Source: Ahaetulla prasina (Eukaryota; Chordata; Lepidosauria; Squamata; Colubridae). Taken from it: a stretch of 64,000 nt of DNA. The first letter of the stretch is position 1; every line of letters starts with the position of its first letter. The notes under the pieces are model-generated. The model did not search any database and was not told the DNA's origin. It saw only the letters and a program-made list of their open reading frames with translations. The stretch covers positions 76,812,697 through 76,876,696 of the forward strand of contig NC_080546.1 of NCBI RefSeq assembly GCF_028640845.1, read 5' to 3'. This document shows, in pieces, positions 43,160 through 54,162 of the stretch. The translations under genes were made by a program, and so were the position numbers.

Positions 43160-44785
43160 TTTTTTTTTTTTTTTGCAAAAATTTTTTATTTTTCCATAAT
43201 AATTCCCACAATTTGACCAGTGTACAATACAATCACTTATCCAACAATCAGTCCTATACTCAAATTATACTCAGTCAGGGCTGCTCGACTGCCACTCCCC
43301 CCTTTAATCCTTTCTTCCCTTCTCATCCTTCTTAAACTTCCCCCACCACCTTCTCCTCGCTTTCCTACTTCCCCTCCTCTTTCCCACTTCTCACTACCAT
43401 CCTTTCTAACCCTCTATCTTCTCCTTCTTCTCCTCCTCCTATCCTTTCTTCTCCCTCCCTTCTTTCCTCCCTACCCACCTACCTACCTACTTTCTTCCTT
43501 CTTTACTCCTCTTTCCTTACCCTTTCCCTTCGGGAGTGTTTGCCGAGCAGTCCCGACATTACACCATTCCAACTTGTTTAATTCTACCATTATTCCTGTA
43601 CAATGGCAACCAATCAATTTATAGTCTTCCCCTTCCCCGCCTCCTTCCCCCGCCCCCAAGACTTCCCAGAACAGAATACAGGGTATTGTAACTAACAAAC
43701 ATAATCTAAAATATAACATAAAACATATTCCATTTCACACCATCACACTATCAATTCCCTTCTTTCTTAAACTAATACATAATAATTCCTAACTTCACTC
43801 AAAAACTAATTGATATTTTTTAATCTGATACTTATTTTGAATATAATCAATCCACTTCCTCCATTCCAATATATATTTTTCTTGTGTACAGTCTTTCAAG
43901 TAGGCAGAAATTTTAGCCATTTCTGCTAAATTTGATACTTTACTAATCCATTCTCCAATTGTAGGTAAGTCTTCTTTCTTCCAATATTGTGCAATCAATA
44001 ATCTTGCAGCAGTTATTAAATTCAGAATCAGTTTTGTCTCTATAACAGTGCAATCTGAGATTATTCCTAATAAAAAGAACTGTGGAACAAACTTGATCTT
44101 CTTTTTCAAAATGTTCTGCATAATCCACCATATTTTAATCCAAAAGGCTTTAACTTTTTTGCAAGTCCACCATATATGATAATAGGTAGCATCCTCACAA
44201 TCACATCTCCAACATTTTGCTTTCACATTTGGATACATACATGACAGTTTTTTAGGATCTAAATGCCATCTATAAAACATTTTATAAAATTTTCTCTTAA
44301 ATTTTGTGCTTATGAATTTAACATTCCTCACCCAAATTTTTCCCATGTTTCTAACATTATAGGTTGTTGAAAATTTTGTGCCCATTTTACCATACAATCT
44401 TTAACCAACTCCATTTCTGAATCAATTTCAACCAATACATTATATAATCTCTTTATATGCTGTTGACCTTGATCTTTTATTTGTTTTACCAGATTATCAT
44501 CACTTTGCCTTATACCAATTTTCTGATCTATTTTCCATCTAGATTGCAATTGTCCATACTGGAACCATGTATAATTTCTTCCTTCATCCCTCAATTTCTC
44601 CCTAGATTTCAACTGTAATTCCCCTTTTTCCATAGTCAAAAGCTCTTTGTAAGTGATAACTTCCATTTTTTGTAATATATTTATATTCTCTATCATATGT
44701 CTGGGGATGGTCCATTGCAATTTGTTGTTGATTTGGTGCATAAACTCCTATTAAAAGTATTTTTCTCCCTTCCAATAAAAGTTCA
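43160..44785 (-). pseudogene. 5'-truncated L1 LINE inserted in duplication unit 2
   Basis: A T-run at 43160-43174 (inverted poly(A)) and the flanking word GAGCAAAAACCTTTTT on both sides (about 43148-43163 and 44789-44804) show target-primed retroposition. The minus strand encodes the ORF2 C-terminus: TIPRHMIENINILQKMEVIT, ELVKDCMVKWAQNF, then after a one-base frameshift near 44335 IWVRNVKFISTKFKRKFYKM, FYRWHLDPKKLSCM, the cysteine-rich CWRCDCEDATYYHIWWTCKK, FFLLGI and the terminal LEWRKWIDYIQNKY, QLVFE-stop at 43795. The CxxC…HxxWxC pattern is the zinc-knuckle-like end of L1 ORF2. The 3' UTR (43175-43790) is a long G/A-rich tract on the element's sense strand. Confidence 0.92.
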
Positions 44786-45375
44786 ATACGAGCAAAAACC
44801 TTTTTAGCTCCAATAATGATCTATAGACAAGGTCACAGAATGTTACATAGCACTTCTGTTGTTGTAGCTGTTTCCTGAAAGAAAAACAGACAGTAAAAAA
44901 AGATTTGTGAGCAGGGACTGGAAATAAAGAAAATAAAGGAGAAGGAAAAGGGAGAAGAACAGGTGTACACTATTATACAGGGACAGTGGAGCTTCACATT
45001 GGGAGTGGAAGAAGTAAATAACTTCTCCTTCTAGATGGAAAAAAAAACTGAGATCTGAGAAGGTGACAGAAGAATGTGTTATTATGGGTTTTATTGTAAT
45101 AGCTAAGGAGTCTGCAAAGAGATATTAGGTCAAATGTTTCACCAGGGATGGGTGAGCTGGGGTGGGGAGTAGACTGTGTTTGTGAAATGGTGTGATAAAA
45201 ATGTTGTGCCATAGAATGGGCAGGGTATTGGGTTAAAGGTGTTTAGGATTGAAGAGTGTTAGAAGACGAGGTAAGGATCAGAATGGTGAAGGGAAGAAGA
45301 TGATACACAAAAGGAAAAAGTTGGATAACTCTTAGAAACCCTAGCAGAGCTTCCCTTTCCCTCCTCAAAGACAAG

Positions 45376-45865
45376 ATAGAATAGAATAGAATAGAATAGA
45401 ATAGAATAGAATAGAATAGAATAGAATAGAATAGAATAGAATAGAATTTTATTGGCCAAGTGTGATTGGACACACAAGGAATTTGTCTTGGTGCATATGC
45501 TCTCAGTGTACATAAAAGAAAAGATACCTTCATCAAGGTACAACATTTACAACACAAATGATGGTCAATATATCAATATAAATCATAAGGATTGCAACAA
45601 GTTATAGTCATACAGTCATAAGTGGAAAGAGATTGGTGATGGGAACTATGAAACGATTAATAGTAGTGCAGATTCAGTAAATAGTCTGACAGTGTTGAGG
45701 GAATTATTTGTTTAGCAGAGTGATGGCCTTCGGGAAAAAACTGTTCTTGTGTCTAGTTGTTCTGGTGTGCAGTGCTCTGTAGCGTCGTTTTGAGGGTAGG
45801 AGTTGAAACAGTTTATGTCCAGGATGCGAGGGATCTGCAAATATCTGCAAATATTTTCAGATAGA
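45376..45865 (-). mobile_element. Snake1-type LINE 3' end, duplicated copy
   Basis: Counterpart of 41042-41531 with a differently sized AGAAT array (45376-45446) and no interrupting GATA unit. Confidence 0.9.
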
Positions 45866-45891
45866 TATACAAGATAGATATACAGACATGA

Positions 45892-46043
45892 TAGAGTAGA
45901 GTAGAGTAGAGTAGAGTAGAGTAGAGTGGAGTAGAGTAGAGTGGAGTAGAGTAGAGTAGAATAGAGTAGAGAAGACTAGAGGAGAGGAGAGGGGAGGAGA
46001 GGAGAGGAGAGGAGAGGAGAGGAGAGGAGAGGAGAGGAGAGAA
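45892..46043. repeat. Compound microsatellite (GAGTA)n(GGAGA)n, duplicated copy
   Basis: See 41570-41716; here GAGTGGAGTA variants are placed differently. Confidence 0.95.
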
Positions 46044-46261
46044 TTAAGGCAGGTTTATTCTGAGTTTCTTTCTCAGACATTTGTCTTTGTCAGGGTTGGG
46101 TTTATGTTTGCTTTACCATTCTTGCATTCCTTCTTCAATTTATGTCTGTACTCCTCCAAAGGAGGATTGGCTACCTGTGATTGTCAGTTAGAATTCAGAG
46201 AACAGCAGTCTATCTTCTTGATTGTTACCAAGCATGGTTAACAAAAGAGGACCATCCATTT

Positions 46262-46806
46262 GTTGTTGTTAGTTGCGAAGTCGTGTCCGACCCATCACGA
46301 CCCCATGGACAACATTCCTCCAAGCCTTCCTGTCCTCTACCATCCCCTGGAGTCCATTTAAGTTCACACCTACTGCTTCAGTGACTCCGTCCAGCCATCT
46401 CATTCTCTGCCGTCCTGTTCTTCTTTAGCCCTCAATCTTTCCCAGCATTAGGCTCTTCTCCAGTGACTCCTTCCTTCTCATTAGGTGGCCAAACGATTTG
46501 AGTTTCATCTTCAGGATCTGGCCTTCTAAAGAGCAGTCAGGGTTGATCTCCTCTAGAACTGACTTGTTTGTTCGCCTTGCAGTCCAAGAGACTCGCAGGA
46601 GTCTTCTCCAGCACCAGAGTTCAAAGGCCTCAATTCTTTGGTGCTCAGCCTTTTCTTTTTTCTTTTTTGTATGGTCCAACCTTCACAGCCATACATTGCA
46701 ACTGTGAAAACCATAGCCTTGACTATACACACTTTTGTTGGCAGGGTGATGTCTCTGCTTTTTAGTACGCTGTCTAGATTTGCCATAGCTTTCCTCCCCA
46801 GGAGCA
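46262..46806 (-). pseudogene. Bov-B LINE C-terminus, copy b
   Basis: More diverged from copies a and m than they are from each other (for example CTGGAGTCCATTTAAGTTCA). It carries an inserted TTTTCTTTTTTC run near 46654. The flanks CATCCATT on both sides (46251-46258 and 46805-46812) look like a short TSD, so this was an independent Bov-B insertion. Confidence 0.9.
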
Positions 46807-46812
46807 TCCATT

Positions 46813-47430
46813 AGTGTAACATTAAAGACAAAGAACACAAAGAACTTTTGTGCTGTTTGTGATGTTTCTCAATATGTAAGGCAAAAAAAAAACCTACCTG
46901 CAAAGGAAAATCAGTGCATTGACTTGTTTAAATATAAGACGACCCAGACAAGAAAATCAACGGGGAAGCAATGCTTTTAGAATACAAAAGTCTCTGCTTT
47001 GATAAACCTTTGACAAATCAATTCCCAAATGGAAGGGTTCTTTCAACATTGGTTTGTCACAGTTTGGAAACTGGTCATTCCAACGTATAAGCAATTGATT
47101 TCCCTGATGCATCTTTCAGAAAATAAATGGTTTTGTTATAGGTGCTTCCTTAAAATCCAGAAGGAAGTAGTAAAGGAGACATGCTAAAATCTCTAGAGAC
47201 CTGATGGGTAATTTCTGTGTGTCCTTCCCTGACAGCTGCAATCTCATGAAACATTTATAGCATTTGTCTGGGTGAGTGGATAGGTTGATCATTATTTCTC
47301 AAGCCGCTATTGTCAAGACTGTTTAGAACTGAAACTAAATTGAAAAATAAGTCAAACACTTGTATAACTTTCAATTAAATTTGTATTTCACCCCTTGTTT
47401 TGGAGTTGTTTTTGAAGTAGGCACTGAACT
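46813..47430. other. Single-copy-looking sequence
   Basis: No repeat recognised; includes CTTTGATAAACCTTTGACAA near 46997, two TCF/LEF-like CTTTGA words close together. No coding frame stands out. Confidence 0.35.
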
Positions 47431-47744
47431 CAGAGGTGGGCTGCACATATGTTAACAACTGTTTTGCCTGAAATGTGAGCGTCCGTGCATGTACGGTAAC
47501 TTCATTCATGCGTGCACCTTCCTTGCTTTCGCGTGGCTTCAAACACACAGCAAATCTTCTCAGGCAGCCATGGTGAGTAGAGCAGGTGAGGTGCGGCACT
47601 GGGCTGGGCTTTGTGGGTGGGGAACAAAACAAGAGAGTGAGATAAATAGGACAGGCTAGCACCGAGGCGTGTGGGTGGGCTCAGACAGTGGTCGGAACTA
47701 CCGGTTTGCTCGAACCGGTCCAAACTGGCAGCAGCCCACCTATG
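47431..47744. mobile_element. hAT-like MITE, CAGAGGTGGG family, perfect TSD
   Basis: Ends CAGAGGTGGGCTGCACATA and GCAGCAGCCCACCTATG; perfect 8-bp TSD ACTGAACT at 47423-47430 and 47745-47752. Contains ACCGGTTTGCTCGAACCGG near its right end, as in 8198. Confidence 0.92.
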
Positions 47745-47810
47745 ACTGAACTGTCTCCATTGATAAAAGATATTCAGCCTTTAGCAAAAATCTAAAGATA
47801 CAAGCAGGTT

Positions 47811-47947
47811 CCGTGGTGGGATTCAGCCAGTTCGCACCATGTCGGGAGAACCGGTTGTTAACTTTCTCAGCAGTTTGGTGAACTGGTTGTTGGAAGAAAT
47901 CATTAGGGCAGAGAACCGGTTGTTAAATTATTTGAATCCCATCACTG
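47811..47947. mobile_element. 137-bp hAT-like MITE, perfect TSD
   Basis: Short form of the CAGTGGTGGGATTCAGCC family; perfect TSD AGCAGGTT at 47803-47810 and 47948-47955. The first bases read CCGTGGTGGG, one change from the family end. Confidence 0.95.
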
Positions 47948-48129
47948 AGCAGGTTGTCTTAAGAAAATCTCTGGAATCTATGTTGGTTCTATCGTGTGGG
48001 TTGTGAAGAGTTCAGCAATATTGGGGGAGGAGATCATGAATATCCAATCCTTAATTAGTAATCCAGTAATCAGATAAAGAGCTATAATACATCTCAACGT
48101 TTTTAAAATTCTTTTGAAGCAAAAATATT

Positions 48130-48850
48130 TTTTTTTAACTTTGATAGAATCAAGCTCACATGAAGTGTTGATACCACTTTATAAAGCCTTGGTAAGATCA
48201 CACTTGGAATATTACATCCAGTTTTGGTCCCCAGACTCGCCATAATGTAAAAAAAAGATGTTGAGATTCTAGAAAGAGTGCAGAGTAAAGAGCAACAAAG
48301 ATGATTAGAGGACTGGAGGCTAAAACATATGAAGAACAGTTGCAGGAATTGGATATGTCTAGTCTGATGAAAAGAAGGACTAGGGGTGACATAACAGCAG
48401 TGTTCCAATATCTCAGGGGTTGCCACAAAGAACATGAAGTCAAGCTATTCTCTAAAACACATGAGGGTAATAAGACCAGAAGCAATGGGTGGAAACTAAT
48501 CAAAGAGAGAAGCAGAAATTTCCTGACAGAGCAATTATTCAGAGGAACAACTTGCCTCCAGAAATTGTGAATGCTCCAACACTGAAAGTTTTTAAGAAGA
48601 GATTAGGCAACCATTTGTCTGAACTAGTATTGGGCTTCCTGCCTGAGTTGACTAGAACAGGGGTCTCCAACCTTGGGCTTCCTGCCTCTAGTTGACTAGA
48701 ACAGGGGTCTCCAACCTTGGCAACTTGAAGACTTGTGGAATCCAATTCCCAGAATTCTGGGAGTTGCAGTCCACAAGTCTTCAAGTTGCCAAGGTTGGAG
48801 ACCCCTGAACTAGAAAACCTCCAAGGTCTCTTCCAATTCTGTTATTCTGT
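48130..48850 (+). pseudogene. CR1 LINE C-terminus and 3' UTR with hAT insertion
   Basis: Encodes KALVRSHLEYYIQFWSPDS-like, EERVQSKEQQR-like, LKTYEEQLQELDMSSLMKRR, TRGDITAVFQYL, and after shifts ERSRNFLTEQLF and FKKRLGNHLSELVLGF, then CTTCCTGCC…GACTAGAA…AACCTCCAAGGTCTCTTCC and TTCTGTTATTCTG, the CR1 3' end. The hAT element at 48702 lies in the GACTAGAA target. Confidence 0.8.
48702..48807. mobile_element. 106-bp hAT MITE (CAGGGGTCTCC family), hairpin-like
   Basis: Perfect terminal repeats CAGGGGTCTCCAACCTTGGC; TSD GACTAGAA/AACTAGAA at 48694-48701 and 48808-48815. A partial copy of its left end with CR1 flank lies immediately upstream (48659-48677). Confidence 0.9.
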
Positions 48851-49318
48851 TATTTTATCAAATAAGCATAAGCAAATTTTGAGATGCTGCCTAACTGCAA
48901 ATGTAGTTGATATACCAATACTAAATAAAATATCAGCTGCTATTTTTTCTGTTATTTCTAGATTTGAGATAGTAGCCATAGTTTCAAAGGGAATTATTGC
49001 CTTATCACAACTGCCTACTTTCTAAATAATCACATTATATACTTTTCACACAAAGTGATGTTAATCTTAATTCCTCTAACATGTGCCAAGAAGAATATTC
49101 TGCCAGAACACCAGAAATAAACTAGATTAAAAACAGCAGCGGCTTCAGAAGGATTTTAGATAAGAAAAAGGCTACTGAAAGCATATTAGCTTATAGCCTT
49201 TTAATTATGTTTGTGTTATATTTGTTCTAGAAATTAATTTGCTATCTTTTGTTATGAGAAGTAGCTAATAAAATGAAGCAGATGAGGGGAGGAAGATGTA
49301 TGAAGACAAAACTAGAAA
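48851..49318. other. No recognisable feature
   Basis: AT-rich, not assigned. Confidence 0.4.
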
Positions 49319-49378
49319 TATACATACATACATACATACATACATACATGCATACATACATACACATACATACATATA
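49319..49378. repeat. (CATA)n microsatellite
   Basis: About 14 CATA units with single-base variants. Confidence 0.95.
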
Positions 49379-49669
49379 GTCACCAAATTCTGAATTGAAG
49401 AAGACCTAACTTTATTTGGTTCACACCATATTACCTTAATGTCAACAGATTATTACAACCAGCAGAGACAAAGGGATACAGTGAAATCAGTATAGATGAA
49501 TGCTTTGGACAATTATTCAGTAGAAAATTAAAAGTATTTCCAGACAGGTCCACTACTTTCATTGATCAACAGAGCAAGTTAGATGTCAAGAGCGCCTGGA
49601 TGTTGTTTGGAACGGTTATTCTAATTTGTTTCCAAATTACCTTTCTGAGACCTGGTTATTCATCTGAAG

Positions 49670-49806
49670 CAGTGGTGGGATTCAGCCAGTTCGCACCACT
49701 TCGGGAGAACCGGTTGTTAACTTTCTGAGCAGTTTGGCAAACTGGTTTTTGGAAGAAATCATGAGGGCAGAGAACCAGTTGTTAAATTACTTGAATCCCA
49801 TCACTG
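49670..49806. mobile_element. 137-bp hAT-like MITE, perfect TSD
   Basis: Perfect TSD ATCTGAAG at 49662-49669 and 49807-49814. Almost the same sequence as 47811 and 57613. Confidence 0.95.
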
Positions 49807-50929
49807 ATCTGAAGTATGCAAATATACATGATTTTAGAAATCCTTCCTTCCTTTGCTCCCTCCCTCCCTTCTTTCCTTTCTTCCCCAACATCATAATTCA
49901 ATCTCAGTAGAGCTTAATCCAAACCAATTTTCAATAATGCATAACCTTGCTGCTAATGTTTATCACTTTGCTTGCTTCCCAGCATGCTAGTTATTCTTCA
50001 ATATCTTTGCTAAAGGTAGATGTAAAAATCTTGTTTGCGACTTTAGCATGTACACTGTTGAAAGTAATACATCAATAATACATTCTGCGCAGTCTGCTTT
50101 TATGAAAAGACATTAAGATTCTGATAACACTAGATTATTTATGGATGTTTTAGAAATTCTCAAAATGTTTCAAGCAGCTGTTGTGGTTTCATTAGACCTG
50201 GAAAAGGTTTTTGATACGTGCAGATTAAATACTGAAATAAATTATAAAACAGATTTCTCTTAACTTTTATTTCTTGAATTAAAAAGGAGGCAAATGCTTC
50301 AGGAAGAAGCTTACTATAGAGTGTATGGATAGTAAATGCCCATACAGAGAAGTAGCGATTAGACAAAGTTCATTAGAAAGGATAGTTGTACTTCTTTTTA
50401 GTGAGCACTTAACAAAACAATTATAAATGCTCCACAAAAAGAACACAATTCTCCAAGGATATAATTCACAGTATAACAGCGGGCAGCCTTTGATACGAAA
50501 TACTAATTTCTAAATGTTAGGTTTCAATTTAATGCCACAGCAATATCTGCATAGTTTCACCCATTTTACCGCACAGTCAGGGGCGACACAAGCTGAGAAA
50601 GATGTTGAACTCCCTATTTCTCTCTGTCTGGTGTTATGTCAAGTGTGAATCCATGCCATATACGGGTTTGACGGAAAACTTTACTACAGTATGAGAGAAC
50701 TCCCTATAAAGTCTGTCAGCAGAGATATAGCATATCTTTGAAAAGCAACTTTAGCACTTTCATCCTGTCCAGCTTGCCAAAGGATTCTGCTTGGACTGTC
50801 ACATCGGGGAGATTCTCTGCTGTGCTTTGTGTCTAAGTTAATTAACAGTTTGTTATCAGTGAGATACACAGAGGTTGTGGCTAACACTCAAAGACAGGCA
50901 TTACAGATAGCCCTCTCTTACAGATATTT
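49807..50929. other. Single-copy-looking sequence
   Basis: No repeat recognised apart from a CCTT-rich run at 49845-49884. The part 50480-50900 has higher complexity and may be conserved non-coding DNA. Confidence 0.35.
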
Positions 50930-51345
50930 TTTTTTGTTTATTTATTTTGTCACACAGTATATATAAGCATAAGCATGAAATAACTATACAATATATAAGC
51001 ATATATATAAGCATAAGTATGTAATAACTATATTAATTGGATATAATGAAAGGAAACAATAGGACAGGAATGGTAGGCACGCTTGTGCTCTTATGCATGC
51101 CCCTTACAGACCTCTTAGGAATGGGGTGAGGTCAATAGTAGACAGTTTTTGGTTGAAGCTTTGGGGATTTTGGGAAGAGACCACAGAGTCAGGTAGTGTA
51201 TTCCAAGTATTAACAACTCTGTTACTGAAGTCATATTTTCTGCAAACAAGATTGGAGCGGTTAACGTTAAGCTTAAATCCATTGTGTGCTCGTGTATTGT
51301 TGCAATTGAAGCTGAAGTAGTCTTCGACAGGAAGGACAGTTTGAA
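50930..51345 (-). pseudogene. CR1/Jockey-like LINE, 3' end
   Basis: Tail (TTTATT) at 50933-50948, 3' UTR, and a minus-strand frame ending LTPFLRGL complement at about 51110; the frame includes AHNGFKLNVNRSNLVCRKYD-like and SVTELLILGIHYLTL-like decayed parts. Confidence 0.8.
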
Positions 51346-51496
51346 ATTACAGTGCTGGAAAATGTAGTTTTGAATGTTCCCTGAAGTTATGGCTGATGCA
51401 GTTCCTCCAGGAACATGTGATCATGTATGCTCCTATATTTCATCTCCCCCTCACCTATCTTATCCCCATGTCTGCCCTTTTGGCTACACTGCGCCC

Positions 51497-51518
51497 TCTC
51501 TCTCTCTCTCTCTCTCTG

Positions 51519-51549
<31 letters not shown>

Positions 51550-51590
51550 GTCTCTCTCTCTCACACACACAAACACACACAGAGCTACCC
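51497..51590. repeat. Compound microsatellite (TC)n(TGTC)n(TC)n(CA)n
   Basis: CT units, then about seven TGTC units, CT units and a CA run. Confidence 0.95.
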
Positions 51591-52338
51591 TGTACTTCAT
51601 TGCCATCCCGCCAATCCTTGTTAAGCAAGGACAGCCCGTAAAATACTTTATTTCCCACTGGAGTTCAACAATAGTTGAACATTTAGTTAACAAATTTCAG
51701 TAACACAATTTTATTTACTTTAGTTCTTTAAATAGACAGATGGACAGTATGTATGCTTGGCTCACTCCCTTTCCTGTTTTGAACAGGAATTCTGGGTTTT
51801 GTAGTTCAAGACGTATAGTAACTCCATGTTCATTTAAGGATTTTTCAGAAGAATAATCAAGAGCTACTAGTTTTAATATAGTCATGCTTTCCTGCATGAG
51901 CTATACTATCGAAGGTCTAGATATAGCCACGAAAACAAAGATACATCTTACATTATGAAAAAGTCCAGTTGCCTTTTAAAAAAAGCACCTTAGGTATAAG
52001 TTACATAATAAGCAGGTATCTGAAGAATGAAAACCCAATAATCCTAATAATATAAAGTGAATTATATCTAGCTGGTATAAATTCTTCATATCGCTAAGAG
52101 CTTAAAAACATGAAATAAAACTCTGGACAATCTACAACCCTGCTTAATCATATATGGCCCCAGGCATTTATTAATGTCATAAAATTATTCAGCCTATTTT
52201 CAAAACTTACCAAAGATTTACTGCAATGACTTTCTTCTGTAGTAAATTCCACAGGCTGCTTTTTTGAAGAAATATTTCCTTTATAAATTCCTTGCTACTC
52301 TATTTCATGGCATAACCTTTTTCCACCTGGGTTTGTAT
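51591..52338. other. No gene; one short Penelope-like remnant
   Basis: AAAGTCCAGTTGCCTTTTAA at 51960 is a remnant of the repeat family at 6189. The rest is not assigned. Confidence 0.4.
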
Positions 52339-52764
52339 CAGGGTGAAATCTAAAAATTCTCCCTACTGGTTCTGTGGGCATGGCTTAATTGGTGGGTGTG
52401 GCTTGGTGGTCAGGTGACTGGGTGGGTGTGGCCAATAACAATAAATAATAAAAATAATAAACAAAGTACACAAAACAATAAGAGGTACCAAAAACCAACT
52501 TTCACACTTCACACACACACAACACAACACAACTGACACACACACAATGTAAAAGCAGCTGCACTTCACCCTGAATGGTCCCTGCAACAATCAGGAACCT
52601 CACACAGCCACAAAAAGCTCCAAAACAACTTTCACACTTTACACACACAACACAACACAACACAACAAAACTGACTCACACACACACACAAAATGCCACA
52701 TACAGCTTTGTGAGATTTTATGTGTTTGTGTAGTTAGAGTGAAACACATTAAGAGTTGTATCAT

Positions 52765-52916
52765 TAAATGTTAACTTTGTACCCTAGGACTATCATTAAG
52801 TGTTGTAAATGTTGTACCTTCATGAAGGTATCTTTTCTTTTATGTATGCTGAAAGTATGTCCACCAAGACAAATTCCTTGTGTGTCCAATCACACTTGGC
52901 CAATAAAAATTCTAAA
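52765..52916 (+). mobile_element. Snake1-type LINE 3' UTR fragment
   Basis: GTTGTAAATGTTGTACCTTC, AAGACAAATTCCTTGTGTGT and CACACTTGGCCAATAAAAAT, ending in a single ATTCT unit. No microsatellite grew here, in contrast to 36847. Confidence 0.85.
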
Positions 52917-52956
52917 CACTATAGAAACACACAAAAACTCAAAAAGCTGCACAAAT

Positions 52957-53008
52957 ATTTTATTTTATTATTTTATTTTATTTTATTTTATTTTATTTTA
53001 TTTATATT
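52957..53008. repeat. (TTTTA)n microsatellite
   Basis: About nine TTTTA units. Confidence 0.95.
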
Positions 53009-53421
53009 TTTAGATAAAAGCAGTTAAATTTAAAGCTTCCTTAACTTTAAATTGCTATGTCTAAGAAAAGAAAAAAATTCCTTAAAAAAAACCAATTAAC
53101 TATTTTTAAAGGCCCTCCCCCCAAAAAAACCCCAGTTACTTACCCAATTCAAGAGACAAGGCAGGCAGATTGAGTTGCTCACCATGAAATGGATTGCAGG
53201 CAGACAGATTGAGTTGCTAGCAGATACAATTGATTGCAGCAGCCAAAGCAAGGTGACCCCGAAAGAAGCAGCAAGCTGCCAAGTAGGCAAGTAGGGACTG
53301 GGCAATTGGGTGGGCATGGGCTGGGGGGGGGCAGGGATTTTTGCTATTGGTTCTCCGAATTTCCGCCCCCATCACTATCGGATCACCTGATCCAGTCCAA
53401 ACTGGGAGCATTTCACCCCTG

Positions 53422-53985
53422 TGTTGTGGCTCCAGCCCCCGAACCTGGCCCCATGCCCGAAAGTAACTCTGAGAGTGAAGGGGAAGGGCCGGTAAGGCTT
53501 ACCTCAGGAGCACCAATTCCTTTGGCCCAGCTCTAGGAGCCAGAACCTGGAACCAGCCAGAAGTTGGAGGACGTAATGAGGCCGACATCCCCTGATTCCT
53601 CCCTTCCTCAGGCTACACATACAGACACAGCTGATAACCATACTAATCAAGCCTGGACCAACCCGCGCTTCAGAAGATTAGAGAGGCGGTATCATCAAAG
53701 GGAAGGGTGGGGCAGGAGCCCCACCCCACAGGATATATAAGGAGCTTTGGGACTGCTCTCACTTCTACGGGAACCAAATTAACTGAACTGTGTCGAAGTG
53801 AGCTGAAGTCTTAATCTGTTTGAACTTTTTGGCAGGCAGTTGCGTTTTCTCGGCCAGGACTGATAGGAGCCATGTAACCACTGGCTGTAGGCCAGCTCGT
53901 TACTCCAAAGTGAGGACGGAGACAGAACACCCTGGTGTGCATGATACGGTATGAAGGGGGAAGCTGGCATTTTTCACAGTCCCTT
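53422..53985 (+). mobile_element. LTR of the TGTTGTG family (plus strand)
   Basis: Starts TGTTGTGGCTCCAGCC. The first frame reads VVAPAPEPGPMPESNSESEG, then PTSPDSSLPQA and NPRFRRLERRYHQREGWGR, followed by a TATATAAGG box near 53733. The 3' boundary was not found. Confidence 0.75.
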
Positions 53986-54162
53986 TCCTATATTTGAAAA
54001 CTGTATCACCGCACAGAAGAAAGCTTTATTAAAAACAAACATCCAAAAAAGATATAACCAAAGGAATCCAAAGCTTTGGCTGCCTTCTTAAGTGGAACCA
54101 CTTTGGAACTGGCTTACAACAGAGGCGTCACTAGGCCAACTTATAAACCATACATAAATAAA

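Larger units (their letters stand above)
41937..46261. repeat. Tandem duplication, unit 2 with L1 insertion
   Basis: Same unit as 39243-41936 plus a 1.63-kb L1 insertion at about 43160-44790 that is absent from unit 1. Confidence 0.92.
52339..53421. mobile_element. Large hAT-like element with nested Snake1 tail
   Basis: Ends CAGGGTGAAATCTAAAAA and GGAGCATTTCACCCCTG match the termini of the 25297 element. Inside are CACAA-rich direct repeats (52505-52560 and 52620-52690) and a nested LINE tail. The right edge abuts an LTR exactly, so the right TSD copy could not be found. Confidence 0.65.

Noticed and set aside
43220..43624. Pro/Leu/Ser-rich open frame
   Set aside because: Antisense reading of the L1 polypurine 3' UTR; low-complexity artefact.
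49319..49378. CRISPR-like short repeat array
   Set aside because: Simple CATA microsatellite without spacers in eukaryotic DNA.
51093..51320. Open frame MHAPYRPLRN… as a gene
   Set aside because: Antisense reading of the CR1/Jockey-like LINE C-terminus; the same antisense peptide appears at 24291 and 61911.
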